A DNA stretch of 64,000 nt from Chrysomallon squamiferum (taxonomy: Eukaryota; Mollusca; Gastropoda; Neomphalida; Peltospiridae). Shown here piece after piece: positions 49,434 to 64,000 of the stretch. The stretch's first letter is position 1. Each line of letters begins with the position of its first letter. Position numbers and translations under genes: made by a program. Location: positions 12,154,788 through 12,218,787 of the forward strand of contig CM022673.1 in assembly GCA_012295275.1 (NCBI GenBank), written 5' to 3'. The notes under the pieces are model-generated. The model worked only from the letters and a program-made list of their open reading frames with translations, was not told where the DNA came from and did no database searches.

Positions 49434-50388
49434 CATAAATAAATAAATAAAATAAATAATAAACAAAGATATATGTTATTTCAGTAGCATTAATTTAAAT
49501 TAAATGGGACTCATGTAATGGACAATTTTACACATTCACTGCATTGCTTAATTATATCCTATGAACACACACACATACACACACATGCACACAACATTTA
49601 CACAACTCATTATGTTTGCACATTATATATTTACTGACATGTCACATATTAAGCAATAACTCATGTCTGTTAATAACAGTAGGTAAAAGTAATTTAAACT
49701 GTATTTTCTATTTTATTCATTTCCTTTCTCCATTGTGTTTCAGTTTTTAATTATATGTTTCCAGGAATATTTACATTTTTGTTTTTTTTCTCGTTTTCAG
49801 TGGATAATGGATGCCCTCATATGTAATGGTTTAGGAATATATTTGGGAATGAAAACATTGCACTATCTTTCCATGAAACCATATCACTGGCGTGGTATGT
49901 GGAACATTCCTACCTATGGGTCAGTTTTATTTTATTTTTCATTTAATTTTTTATTTCTTTTCTTTTTTTTAATTTAATTTTTATTCATAAAAATTAAAAA
50001 ATTAATTGAATGTTACCCAATGTTGTTTCATTTCCATTATTATTGTAGAGTTTTACTGAAAATACTCTAAATCATAATGAAATGATTGTCACTAAATTAA
50101 TGAGAGTTGGTTCCCTTTGATATTTTACTCTTGTAACATTATCAGTTTATTCAGTATTTGTTTTTGTTTTTCAATTTGTAATTTTTTGTTCATTAAAAAA
50201 GAAAAAAAAATTAAAAATTGGTTTCATTTGATTACATTGCACTGAGAGTATTGTAACTCTTAAAATAATTGTGACTAAATTAATTAGAATTGCTTCCCTT
50301 TGATATTATACTCTCCTAATAACAAGGCATATTATCATGCTTTGAATCAAACAGGGTTGGGTTGAACAAAACAAAACAGAAGAAAGTT

Positions 50389-50425
<37 letters not shown>

Positions 50426-50938
50426 TAATAATAATAATATTTAATGTATATTCACTGTGTTCTGTTTAAAGCAGTTGTTTGTTTTTTTGTTTTTTAAATA
50501 AATAACAAAGCTTGTTTATTTCAGAGGGATGTTCAAACGAGTGGCTGCTCAGTTCACACCCTACAGCTGGACAGATTTTGACTGGAGACCAACGTCCAGT
50601 CTGAAAAGATGGCTAGCAATGGTGGCCATCATTGCCATTGTAAGTTGATAACCAGCTGTTTTACTATCACTGTGTTAAAAACTCTCTGACAAAATTTTAA
50701 TAACAAAATGTCCCCTAATATAATTATAATAATAATTATATAAAACAGTGACAATAACAACAACAGCAACAATAATAATGCTGTTTAAATATGTCTTACA
50801 ATTTATCATTATTTAAAAAAAAAAAATATTATTATTGGTATTGGTATTAGTAAAAGTAATAGCATTGTTATTGTTATTATTATTATTTGAAGCATTAGTA
50901 TCAATATTAATTATTATTATTATTATTATTATTATGAA

Positions 50939-51012
<74 letters not shown>

Positions 51013-52199
51013 ATTACAGTTCCTGCTAGCAGAAATGAACACATTCTATCTCAAGTTTGTTCTGTGGATTCCACCAGAACACAGTCTTTGTTTAGGTCGT
51101 CTTGTTTTCTTCCTGTTCATGGGAGCAGCAGCTATGAGAGAATCTTTCCAGTACCTGGATGATCCGTAAGACTTGTTATTACTAATCTGCAATTAAATAC
51201 GATCAGGAATCTGTGTTAACAAATCAACAAAAAAAACAACAACAACAGAGAGACAGATAGAAATAGATATATAGAAACACAGAAACACATATATAAGTAT
51301 ACAGATACAGATATAGGTGTGTGTGTGTGTGTGCAAACTTGTGACAAAGAAACAACAACAGAACTTTCACAATCATATAAGCATGTACATGCACATACAT
51401 ACATATAAATTCAAATTCAAATGATTTTGTTCATTCTCCTTTCATTTGTTCTCATACTGACTGATTTATAAAAAACTAAAAAAAATGTTTTATTTGTTTT
51501 ATTTATTTTTTATTATTGTTGCTTTTGTATTTATATGTATTGTTTATTTCAAATTTGTTATTTATTTATTTATTGCTGTATTTATTTATATTTTGTCATT
51601 TTTTATTTATGTATTACTGCATTTATTTATATTTTATTATTTATTTTTCTGTCAAATATATATTTTGTCCGTATGTATTTATTTGTTTATTTACTAATTT
51701 ATTTGTTTTTATGTGTTTGTTTATTTGTTTGTTTATTTATTTATTTATTTATTTACTAATTTATTTGTTTTTATTTGTTTGTTTATTTATTTATTTATTT
51801 ACGTTACACCTTTTCACAGTAGTTCTCACACTTTTTAACATTCACTTTTTCTGCAGAAACTGTAAACGATTTGGACAGCAGTCCTGGGTCATTGCTGCCA
51901 TCATCATCACAGAATTCCTCATCGTCCTGCGCTTCGACTGGCAGACTCTCAGCAAGCCGATTCCTCGCCCCATCGCCTACTTCTGGATCCTCGGCTTCAT
52001 CGGCCTTGTTCTGTGGACATTCTGGAAGTTCTACATCAAGAGGGACGTGAAGAACGACGTCCCCATCCCGATAAAAGGCGACAGTCTGGTTAACTGTGTC
52101 GAAGAACAGCACGTGTTGGAAGACGCGGTTAAACAAAATGGCGCTGTCACCGAAACCAGGCAGCTGCGTTCCAGAGCACGAAATGGCAAAGTGCATTGA
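42483..52199 (+). CDS. PTDSS2: PTDSS2-like phosphatidylserine synthase
   Basis: A multi-pass ER enzyme that exchanges serine for the head group of an existing phospholipid; the sequence fits PTDSS2 (ethanolamine exchange) better than PTDSS1. Coding exons: 42483-42616, 44955-45056, 45756-45838, 47236-47303, 47563-47694, 48181-48231, 48960-49073, 49801-49919, 50525-50639, 51020-51165, 51857-52199. All have GT/AG borders and join to 468 codons (human 487 aa). Key segments: [14 protein letters not shown] (exons 1/2), [96 protein letters not shown]. The ATG at 42483 is the first in frame; upstream extension starts only at a GTG. The basic, Arg-rich C-terminal tail faces the cytosol in the family. 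The last exon is clearly richer in G and C than the others. Introns 3 and 5 contain exon-derived copies. Confidence 0.96.
42914..42994. repeat. (TC)n microsatellite
   Basis: About 40 uninterrupted TC units in PTDSS2 intron 1. Confidence 0.95.
44691..44848. repeat. 36-bp minisatellite, about four copies
   Basis: Unit ACACATATGCATACATATAT followed by ATATCCATATATAGAT; copies at 44691 (38 bp), 44729, 44765 and 44801, with a partial fifth. The unit length is a multiple of three, so several frames on both strands stay open as artefacts. It lies about 100 bases before the acceptor of PTDSS2 exon 2. Confidence 0.9.
45070..45122. repeat. (CTGT)n microsatellite at a splice donor
   Basis: Tetranucleotide run beginning about 14 bases after the PTDSS2 exon 2 donor. 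Confidence 0.9.
45800..46345 (+). repeat. Array derived from the PTDSS2 exon 3 end and its donor site
   Basis: The exon 3 end plus donor (CCTGATGGTCCATTTGTCCG, then CCTCATCCTGGTGAGTTTTT and AGTTTTATT) is echoed in diverged form at about 46021-46080 (TTCTGATGGACTATTCATTT ... ATTCTGGTATGTTTTTAGTT), 46150-46210 (TTCTGGTGGACTAATCATTT ... ATTCTGGTATGTTATAAGTT) and 46287-46345 (CCATTTTTGTCTGACCTC, then TTTCTGGTATATTGTTAGTT). The spacing is about 130 bases, and the stretches between units also resemble each other (TTTAATCTTTxACAAT, TTTTAxxTxTTTTAGTTA). Confidence 0.75.
46430..46489. repeat. (CA)n microsatellite
   Basis: About 28 CA units in PTDSS2 intron 3. Confidence 0.95.
46923..47172. repeat. 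About 27-bp tandem minisatellite
   Basis: Nine imperfect copies of a TTTGCTGCTATAGTAAAATT unit ending TTGAAAAA, just upstream of the acceptor of PTDSS2 exon 4. Confidence 0.85.
48020..48060 (+). repeat. Degenerate copy of PTDSS2 exon 6 inside intron 5
   Basis: GTTAGATGGTTTTGTACCAA at about 48029 is identical to the exon 6 sequence at about 48186. The similarity continues with ACTCA after one inserted base, and the leading ATCTGTG is also shared. The copy lacks a good acceptor (no AG directly before it except TACAG about 20 bases upstream). Confidence 0.8.
48680..48912. repeat. Short tandem repeat TTCATAATTTAATGTT
   Basis: About ten degenerate copies of a 16-22 base unit in PTDSS2 intron 6. 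Confidence 0.75.
50063..50330. repeat. Duplicated block in PTDSS2 intron 8
   Basis: A block with CTAAATTAATGAGAGTTGGT, TCCCTTTGATATT and TACTCT (about 50091-50133) recurs as CTAAATTAATTAGAATTGCT, TCCCTTTGATATT, ATACTCTCC (about 50274-50316), a spacing of about 183 bases. Confidence 0.8.
50909..51012. repeat. (ATT)n microsatellite abutting a splice acceptor
   Basis: About 33 ATT units ending a few bases before TAATTACAG, the acceptor of PTDSS2 exon 10; it replaces the usual pyrimidine tract. Confidence 0.95.
51482..51815. repeat. TTTA/TTTG-rich low-complexity tract
   Basis: Imperfect TTTATTTATTTG repeats filling PTDSS2 intron 10; they create a long open frame that runs by chance into exon 11. 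Confidence 0.85.
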
Positions 52200-52591
52200 G
52201 TGCGACGAAAAAAAATTCAGGGAATTTTATTTTTTGTTATTATTATTATTAATCACTAATTGTTGTTTTGTTTTTTTATTACGAAACAGTTTAATGGTTT
52301 ATAATTTCTGTTGAATATTTCTGAATGACTTAAAATGATTATTTGGAAATTTTTTTGGAAGCTGGAATGGAATTTTTAAAAGATATTTTTTTATAGTATG
52401 TCATAAATCAAACAAAAACATTTAGCAGAATTGATGAAAGTGGAACATATGTGAATTTTCTTTGTTCTAACAACCAGAAAAGCTAATAATAATAATAATA
52501 ACAACAACAACAAAAAACTTCAAAGAAAATTAATTTTTTCTAAATAAATTTAAACTGGCAGATATATTAAGATACATATCTTAGACGATCA

Positions 52592-52640
<49 letters not shown>

Positions 52641-53280
52641 TATTGTTAAATTATTTATTAATTCGTGTTAAAAGTTTTATTTATAGTTATTTCTTCAGCA
52701 CGTTATTTAAACAGTTTTATAAATTTGTTATGGCAAAATGCAGCTTATATTAATAATATAATAATTAATTAAAAGTTATGAATTTGATGTACATCAGAGA
52801 TTTTTGTTTAGAAATATACAGTTTGTGTAGTTGTAATTAATACATACATGCATTTGATGTACATATTGTGGAGGTATTTAAAAATATGATCCTTGTGCCT
52901 TTGGTGCCAGTTACTTGTTAAAACCCCCAGACTATTGTGTAATTTTAGTGTCATATTTTATATATAATACATATATATATTTTGCTAACTTCAGTCATCT
53001 AAGCTTTGTACATTTTACTAAACAGTTGTTGAGTATCTTTGCTGGATACAGCCAATAAAACAGCTCTTTAACCAAAACAGTAGAAATGAAAAAACCCAAA
53101 GCACTTCAATAAAATTTTAAAAATGTTGACAATAAATTCTGTAATGAAATGAAGAAACATGGACCTATGATGATGTTATCAAGCAAAAATAACTTTAAAA
53201 TATATATATATTTTTTACTTCCATGTGATTTGTTTTATATGATTCGAATTCCCAAACTTTGTTAATAATAAAGTATGATA
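52200..53280 (+). other. Probable PTDSS2 3' UTR
   Basis: AT-rich DNA after the stop with an AAT microsatellite (52592-52639) and several AATAAA strings, including 53267-53272. Which one is used cannot be decided from sequence. Confidence 0.4.
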
Positions 53281-54689
53281 CTAAAATTACAGATACTGCT
53301 ATTTCCTGCTGTTCTGTTACGTACAGAGAAAATCTTTATGCTTCACTAAATATTTATAATATCTATCAGTATCTAAGGGAATGTAATGGAAGAAGGGAAA
53401 ATGGCAACAATTGTGCATACTTATAAACTTGTCATACTTTATTATTAGAAAAGGTGTCATAAAACAGGTAGAAGAACTAGTATTACTATCACTTGGAATA
53501 TTATAGAAAATTATTAAAGTGAATTGTTTGGACCATGGTAACTTCTTAATGCTAAGAGTATGTTAATATAGGTAGAATACATATATATTTTTTGTGTGAG
53601 GATGATGATATACATGTATACAAGAGATTAAGAAAAGCTGATTTACAACCAAAAAAAAAAAAAGTGTCTATTCTCAAGTTAAAACACAGGTTACAGAAAT
53701 ATTTTGAACAGAAACATTTTCATCATTGTCATCAACATTTACTGGCAGACATCAGCAACAGTACTCCGACCACCCCTGTTGTCCTTCCCACTTTGCTCAA
53801 TGATAAATATTTTTTACAATTTTACTTTGCTCATCATAAGTAGATCTTTTGTTAGCCATTTTCAGAAAGTTGAGTATTTATTAACTTTTTCATTAAAAAT
53901 AGTTTTTTTTTTCAAAAGTCCCGTTTTATTTTAGTTTTAAAATTAATGTTTTTTTCTTTCTGTTAATTTATTTGTTTTTAAAATTTGTATGTATACATGT
54001 AGATAAACAGCTAACAATATATAAGGTGCTTCTAAATCACATTCGTGTATTTTGAAATATCACTGAATTGTTAGTGTGCATAATAGTAACAGTTAACCAT
54101 TCAGGCATTACAAACTGGCCCTTTTGATAAACAATTTTCATAACAAAAGTTGACAATATATTAATTTCAGTACTGGTATGTTATTTTTAACATATATAAT
54201 TAGCTAACATGAAGCATCATCATTTTCTTTTCGTTTTTTAATTTTTATGTTTTTTTCTTCAAATTTTGTGCCAGGCCAATATAATATTTTGTACTGGTTA
54301 TACAATATATTTTTCTATTTAACTTTAGAAAATAGTGCATTATAAAAATCATCTTGTTTTTTGTTACATATATGTTAAATCTGTGCTGTACTGAAAGTAT
54401 TTTCATTCTAGAACTAGAAATGTCTGCTATTTAATAAATGTTTGAATTTGTTCAGTAAAGGAATACTAGGTAACATAGAACATTAATTAGACTGTTGAAA
54501 TTCTCCCATCTAGTTACAGTTGTTAAATATAGTTTATTTTATAAAGCTCTTCGTGCTCCGAATTCTTTGAATAACCTTTGATCAGCCCATTATCAAAAGT
54601 TGCACACTCTTTGTCAGATATTTAAATTACCACATTCAGTAAATAATTACAATAAATGTCAGTCTGTAAGGCAGTTTAATAGTGTGTGT

Positions 54690-55145
54690 TTTCATCAGCA
54701 GATGTATTCCTGATATTATTTAGTGTGTTCCTAACATCATAATCTCTATTCCTGATAAACCATTAATTACATAATTGTCTCTATTCCAAACACTGTACCA
54801 TGTATTCCTGATATCATGCTGTGTATTCCTGACCTCATGCAATGTATTCTTGATACTATGTCTAACTCTTGGTATGCTATGTTACTAGTATGTATTCCTG
54901 ATATTATTACCTCTTTCTGATTCTTTACCTCTTTATTCCTCATAATCAGTGTATTCCTGAAGTTACTGCCACTGTTTATGACATCATGCTATGTATTCAT
55001 GACATTGATTTACTCTTGACTCTCAACTGTGTATTCATGATACCATTCTCTCTATTCATGACATTATGCTACGTATTCCTCATAGCATTATTTCTTTTCC
55101 TGACATACAGATTATTCACGACATTGTTCTCTCTGTTCCAGTGTG
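54690..55145. repeat. Degenerate minisatellite with TGTATTCCTGATATCATGCT-type unit
   Basis: Some 15-18 diverged copies of a 20-30 base unit (variants TATTCATGACATTATGCTAC, TATTCCTGATATTATT, TATTCCTGACCTCATGCA). Confidence 0.8.
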
Positions 55146-57587
55146 TGTATATATGTAGGGTCAGATCTAAATAAGTAAAATAAGCAATTTAATTGTTAGA
55201 GACTTGAATACTGTACAATGCCTTATTATCTAAACACTTGTCGTGCAGCTTCCAATAGGTTTTAGTGCCTCTTCATGTTTTAGTCCTTGAAATGTATTAA
55301 CCAGAGATGTTAATCTGTTAACTTGCATCATCTGTTACCTTTGATTCAAAAACAACACACATACATATACATATGCACACGTGTATGAACTGACAAACAC
55401 AGAATAAACAACTCCACACATACAAACAAAAAACACATACTGTGTGTTAACAGACACAATGTGTGTGTGTGTGAGTGTGCATGTATATGTGAGTGTACAT
55501 AATTTAACCAAAACTGACTTTTAGCTGTATAAAATATTTAGTTGGATGTATTCTCTTTTGTACTCTCTACATCATAACATGGTACCTACTTACATTTTTT
55601 TTTATCAGCTGACAGATTTGTATAAATAGAAGCTGAACATTAACACCAACATCAGTATTATAGAAATGACATTTTACTTTATAATTTTGTACCATCTGAA
55701 ACTTTGCTGATTTCATCCCCATTCAGAATATTAGACTGTAACATTATTATATAGATATTTTTTCATAGGACTATATATATATTTATTTATTATATATTTT
55801 TTTTTTAGTTCAGCTGGCACAATTTCTTTGCAATATCTTTACAATTTTATTTATTATTATTATTATTATTATACCTTTTTTAGTTATTCAAATATATATA
55901 TATATATTATTATACATATTATAACTCTTTTTATTAAATGTTTTGTTAATATTATATTTTAAAATTGGTCAGAACATTATTTTCATTTAAAATCTTTTTG
56001 TTTTGTTAAATACATTACAGCAAAACCAAAATTTGACTTTTTTATATATCTTTCTCATAAAAATACATTTTATAATTACTGTTAGTTATTATTTTGTTAA
56101 TGTAGACTAAAAATAAAATTGAAACTAAATATTGTATGTATTTATTGTTATGATGGCAATTGTTCTAATGAATATACTTTTTCATTCATAGGTTGTTTTA
56201 ATTTTATTTTTATTCTTAGTTAAATCAGTGTATGCTCTATTGTATTTCATGTTGTTATTAACAGAGCAAAATGTAAATGTATATAGATAAACAGATAGAT
56301 AGATGTAGTTTTTGTTTGCAGTAGTTCATGTATTATTGCTTATATCAGTAATAAATATTTAGTGTTTTAATGTAAAATGTGGATAAGAAATTAAGACCAT
56401 TTTTTGATGTTTAAAAAAAACAACAATCACAACACTGCACACAAAAAAGCTTCCATAATCTTTTGTTAAAAAATAATATATTTTCAGAAATTCTTATCAA
56501 AATGAATTTTTTTTACATTATGAAAACAGCATATTTCTCTGTGCCATCACAATATTTTTAAATACACAGAATTGTTTTCTAGAATGGTTAACAGTTCTTC
56601 AAGTTATTTATCTTATTATTATATTTATCATTATTTATTTTTTTTTTTTTTTTTTTTTTTTTTTTATTTTTTTTTTTAAAATAAAACAATTGCTATATTA
56701 AAAAATATTTATTTTTCTAAAGCTTAAAATGGCAGCGCTTTCTTTTTTTGCTTTTTGCATAAAGTACAATCAAATTTTAAAAAAAAAGATAATATGTATA
56801 TATATATATATGTATGTATGTATATGTATATGTATATGTATGTGTATGTATAATACATTATTTTTGTAAAAAACACAACAACAGTTGTAATCAAAGATTG
56901 TGTATTGTGTATGTATAGTGTGCTATTTTTTTACAGATGTATAAAATAGATTATAGTATATTTACATAATATTTATGCTGCATTTCTTGTCAGCTTGTGG
57001 CCTTAGGTTATTTTTTTCAGTGAGTTAAAATTGTTTTTCTTTTCATAATTTTTAAAACATGATTGTAAAAAAGAAAAAAAAAAAAATCATCTACAGATTA
57101 TTAGTTGTAGGTTTCATAGTCATTTTTCAACAACCTAAAAACAAAAACATGAAAAAATAAAAAAGTTAAAAAAATATTCTATTTTTGATTCTGTATGCTT
57201 TATTACTATTTAAATGGATTATTTATTTATTGATTGATTTATTGATTTATTTTTGGGACAAGGTATATATATATTCTACATTACAGGTAAATAATTTGGC
57301 TTGATTGTACCGATTACTATAAAAATAAAAAAAAATAAAAATAGTTTTTAAATAATGCACATAAAAAAAAAAAAAAAAAAAAAAAACATTAAAAAGTAAT
57401 AGATAAAAATAATAATAAATAAAATAAAATAAAATAAAATAAAATAAACAAATAATACAACCAAAGAAAAAGAAAAATTAATATTCTGTTCTTTGAATGG
57501 AAAGCTTTTATCTTTATATTAATCAGTAATGTCATTATTATTCAATTTTCAGAATTCACTTTGAGGTGGCTAATACCCATGCAATGT

Positions 57588-57623
<36 letters not shown>

Positions 57624-58370
57624 TTAGCAAATAATTAAAGTTTAAATAATTTAAACAAGAAAAACAACAATCAAGACTGGGCAAAATCAACATCTCATAC
57701 TTAAACACAAGACAAAAATAAATAAAGTTTCCATAAAGGTTTGGTAACATAGTGTTTTGTAACATTTTCAACCTGTCTTTGTTTGGTTGGAATAGAGACA
57801 CCACATTAATAAATAATGATACCACAGAACCCAAGTTTATTCTGTTTCAAGCTTTAGTATAGAGAAGTACAGGTATTAAATACAAAACCAAAAATGTATT
57901 AAAAAATGAAAAAGAAGAAATACTTTCATCACAATAATTGTTAACCATTGTTTTATTTTAGATGTTATTGATAATGTTATTATTTGTGTTGTTAATTAAC
58001 ATTGATAATTACTATATTAATTGTTGCCTTAAATTAAACATGTATTTACATGTGCCATAATTATTAAAACAGATATGTGAATGCTTGTATGCTTTGTTGA
58101 AATGCTGTGCTTTATGTAAGACCATAGAAAAACCTGTATACAGTTGTGAAGTTTGTACACATGATCAAAGAAGAATTTTGTATTTATTGGTTCACTATTT
58201 GTGTGATCATTCCAATCATTTTTCACTGAAAAAAAAAAAAAAAAAATCTATATTCAAAAACGTTTTGTTGTTTTTTGTTATTTACTGTAACTAGATAATT
58301 CAAAGAAAGCCAAAAACAACAAAAAAATGCAAAATGATGAAAGAAAAAGACCAGCAAACCCCAAACCCAA

Positions 58371-58371
<1 letters not shown>

Positions 58372-58427
<56 letters not shown>
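58372..58427. repeat. (TC)n microsatellite
   Basis: About 27 TC units. Confidence 0.95.
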
Positions 58428-58430
<3 letters not shown>

Positions 58431-58793
58431 GTCCATCTCACACGCACACACACACATACGTGTATATATACATACAAAAATGCACGTAGACTAAAAAAAA
58501 CAGTTCTTAACCATACACTGAACACATAATTCATTAGGCCTTGGATTGTTTAGTAAGTAAATGGAAAACACAACAGCAAGCAGCATAAAACTAGCAAATA
58601 TATAAATAAATAAATAAATAAAATAAGCAAACAAAACAGATAAAAACATACCCATCGTTGAGAGATGGGTATCTAACTTTTGATTTAATAAGTAGCAGTT
58701 TCTGCATTGTATTCTGCTGCCGTACATTTGTAGATCCTTTGAAGGTGGTGGACTGAATGATGTGATAATTTCTGTTTTATTTAAAGATAAATA

Positions 58794-58795
<2 letters not shown>

Positions 58796-58844
<49 letters not shown>

Positions 58845-58867
58845 TAATTAATTAATTAATTAATTAA
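58796..58867. repeat. (AAT)n-(AATT)n microsatellite
   Basis: Simple repeat in intergenic DNA. Confidence 0.95.
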
Positions 58868-59886
58868 CGATCTGAGCAAATGTTATGGCAGTAAAATGTT
58901 TTCATTTACCGACGTATTTTACTACACTGGACGCATCCATGGTGATAAATATTTTATCTTTTAGCCGATGATGTGAAAGTCAAATAAACCAGTTTGACAA
59001 TACAATAAAAAATAAACATGTGAAGGAAAAATATGTGTATGAATCAACGTTAACATCCACCGTAAGTGTACTTTTTTTTTTAACAAGCAGTTTAACACAG
59101 GTAAGTTTTCTTCTTCTTCTTCTTCTTATTATTATTATTACAATAGTTCGATTCTTTGAATACATGATATCTTCATTAACACGAATATTAAATTAATTAT
59201 ACATATGAACAAAAACAGGATTTTTATTATTTTTTATTATTTTTTAACCTGCACACAAAAGTACACACACTCCATTTAGCAACAGAAAAGTAAAATAAAA
59301 TTAGCAAGTCAAGGTCTCTGTTAATGATTTTAATTAAACTGAAAGGCGTTTAATTCAAACTCAACAGCGGTCATTCGGAATATTAAAAGCCTGTTTTTAA
59401 TATTGGTCACGATATCGCAAGGATCTAATTAATAAATACAATTTGTTTCATGGAATCCATCTAGCTCGGTTGGTGCTTTTGAATTTTACAATTCGTTGTT
59501 CGTCAATATTTAAATGAAAATTGCGTCCGACAGCAAACTGAGGGTAATTAATAAAGATAGGATGAAATACATGGAGTTCTCGTTAGTTTTATGCAGCAAT
59601 AATGACGATATTTATAGCTATTTAATGAATACTGGAAACAAAATAATGTGGACAAATGTACGATAGTATTCGGAGTGTTTCACAAAGAACGCAATATGTG
59701 TATATTGCTTATTATATCTGTTGCTACTAATACACAGCTCACACAACTATATGAAGCCGTGCTAAAATCTCATGAATGGTTTATTCTTATTTTGGTTCAG
59801 TGATTTATATCATATTGCAGTAGAATAACAGGAACATGCAAACGATGAAATGATAGCAGCAAAATAATTACAACAACAGTAATAAA

Positions 59887-59918
<32 letters not shown>

Positions 59919-60609
59919 TCAACAACAACAACAACGATAACCACAGTGATAACAATAATAGCAATAATAATAACAGAGAGAACTACAAAAATAACTAAAT
60001 AACGACAACGACAACAACAATAATAATAGCAACAAAAACAAAATAAATAATTAATAATTAAATAAATAAATAAAATAAAATAAAATAAACAAACTAACAT
60101 ACACACGCCATTCATAGTTACACCTCCCACACGAACTAGTATTTATTCAAAGTGTATGCTCAGTGAACAAGCTTCTTCTTTTATATGTTGTTCAATCGAT
60201 ACAGGTAGAAAGACACACACACACACACACTTACATACAAACACACACAGACACAAATACACACATGATAAGGAATAAAAATTAACGGAAAAAAAGAAAG
60301 AAGAAAATCCCCAATATTCGTCCATTATGGAGGGGCACATTGTGGCACGTTCTGATGTTTGCTCGGTACATGTAAAATAGGACGAAAGCTTGGTTGGCTA
60401 GCCGATTATATGAACAAAAGCCCAAAGTCGAAAATAACATTAACGTTGTCAATTCAAGATCTTAATATTGTTAATAAAGAGACAAACATTCATTCTAAAT
60501 AATAGGTCTGACAAATGCACGTCGGTTGCTTTTTCTAACACGTGTTACTGAAACATTGGTAATTACTTCTACAAAGTCTGCTAGAGCAGAAAGTCACGTG
60601 ACATATCTC

Positions 60610-60617
60610 TATAAAAG
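60610..60617 (+). promoter_or_regulatory. TATA box of the CEMIP-like gene
   Basis: TATAAAAG lies about 150 bases before the ATG at 60764, preceded by TCACGTGA (E-box-like) at about 60594-60601. This would place transcription start near 60640 and fits a regulated, secreted-protein gene. Position and motif are seen; function is inferred. Confidence 0.6.
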
Positions 60618-60763
60618 AAGAAGACGGAAATAAAAAAATTCACAATTACTTCAGATATATTCTTTCCTGTATTTATTTATTTACTGAGGTTTTTAATATT
60701 TTATTTGAATGGTTGCTTTATATATATTATTCTAAAAAGGTACGTTTATCGTACATTTCTAAA

Positions 60764-64000
<3,237 letters not shown>

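Larger units (their letters stand above)
53281..60600. other. Repeat-rich intergenic region
   Basis: No convincing exon was found. Contents include a dispersed TATTCCTGA minisatellite (54690-55145), poly(T)/(A) runs (56638-56679, 57363-57386, 57589-57619), a (TC)n run (58372-58427), an (AAT)n-(AATT)n run (58796-58867) and AAT/AAC triplets (59884-60022). Confidence 0.45.

Noticed and set aside
51804-52196. A 130-codon minus-strand frame
   Set aside because: It is the antisense of PTDSS2 exon 11, open because that exon is GC-rich.
51485-52199. A 227-codon open frame reading as a long hydrophobic protein that runs into PTDSS2 exon 11
   Set aside because: The first part is translation of a TTTA/TTTG simple-repeat intron. 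The true exon begins after CTGCAG at 51857 and joins in phase with exon 10.
58223-58534. A minus-strand frame with an Arg-Glu repeat
   Set aside because: It is a translated (TC)n microsatellite.
59810-60130. A 106-codon minus-strand hydrophobic frame
   Set aside because: It is translation of AAT/AAC triplet repeats.

Overview
The window looks like the nuclear genome of a metazoan, most likely a lophotrochozoan and probably a mollusc. It is very AT-rich. Genes are split into many short exons with GT-AG introns of a few hundred bases to a few kb. Introns are full of microsatellites, degenerate minisatellites and DNA transposons, including one with TGACCTT-rich termini of a kind I associate with molluscs. 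The proteins are typical animal orthologues. No bacterial operon, CRISPR array, tRNA or rRNA gene was recognised. The phylum is an inference; nothing in the window fixes it.

Five recognisable genes are present. (1) 1-10204, plus strand: DDX51, a DEAD-box helicase of 60S ribosome biogenesis, 15 exons, 5' end cut by the window edge. (2) 11510-15983, minus strand: TAF8, a TFIID subunit, 6 exons, convergent with DDX51. (3) 19384-28501, minus strand: GBE1, glycogen branching enzyme, 15 exons. (4) 42483-52199, plus strand: a phosphatidylserine synthase closest to PTDSS2, 11 coding exons. (5) 60764-64000, plus strand: the start of a secreted CEMIP/TMEM2-like protein with a G8 domain and a GG (PANDER/ILEI-like) domain, running off the right edge and carrying a one-base reading-frame break in its third exon. 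For genes 2-4 the exons were joined by hand; frame is kept across every splice and predicted lengths (285, 688 and 468 aa) are close to the human proteins. A sixth, uncertain gene fragment (37970-38384, minus) has two exons that join in frame across a GC-AG intron. The genes are unrelated housekeeping genes plus one extracellular-matrix gene; I see no shared pathway.

Mobile elements: a 2.8 kb DNA transposon with about 0.62 kb terminal inverted repeats sits in a DDX51 intron (2653-5473). A 0.9 kb Tigger/pogo-type non-autonomous element sits in a TAF8 intron (13770-14661). A decayed Tc1/mariner transposase lies at about 31930-32880. The 28.5-42.4 kb and 52.2-60.7 kb stretches are otherwise mostly repeat-rich intergenic DNA.

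The most interesting signal is a recurring architecture. Several introns contain short arrays or single degenerate copies of the neighbouring exon edge together with its splice site: GBE1 at 22.05-22.41 kb and 25.32-25.58 kb, PTDSS2 at 45.80-46.34 kb and 48.02-48.06 kb, and the CEMIP-like gene at 62.02-62.27 kb. It looks as if introns here grow by local tandem duplication across exon-intron junctions, leaving decoy splice sites. All alignments were done by eye.
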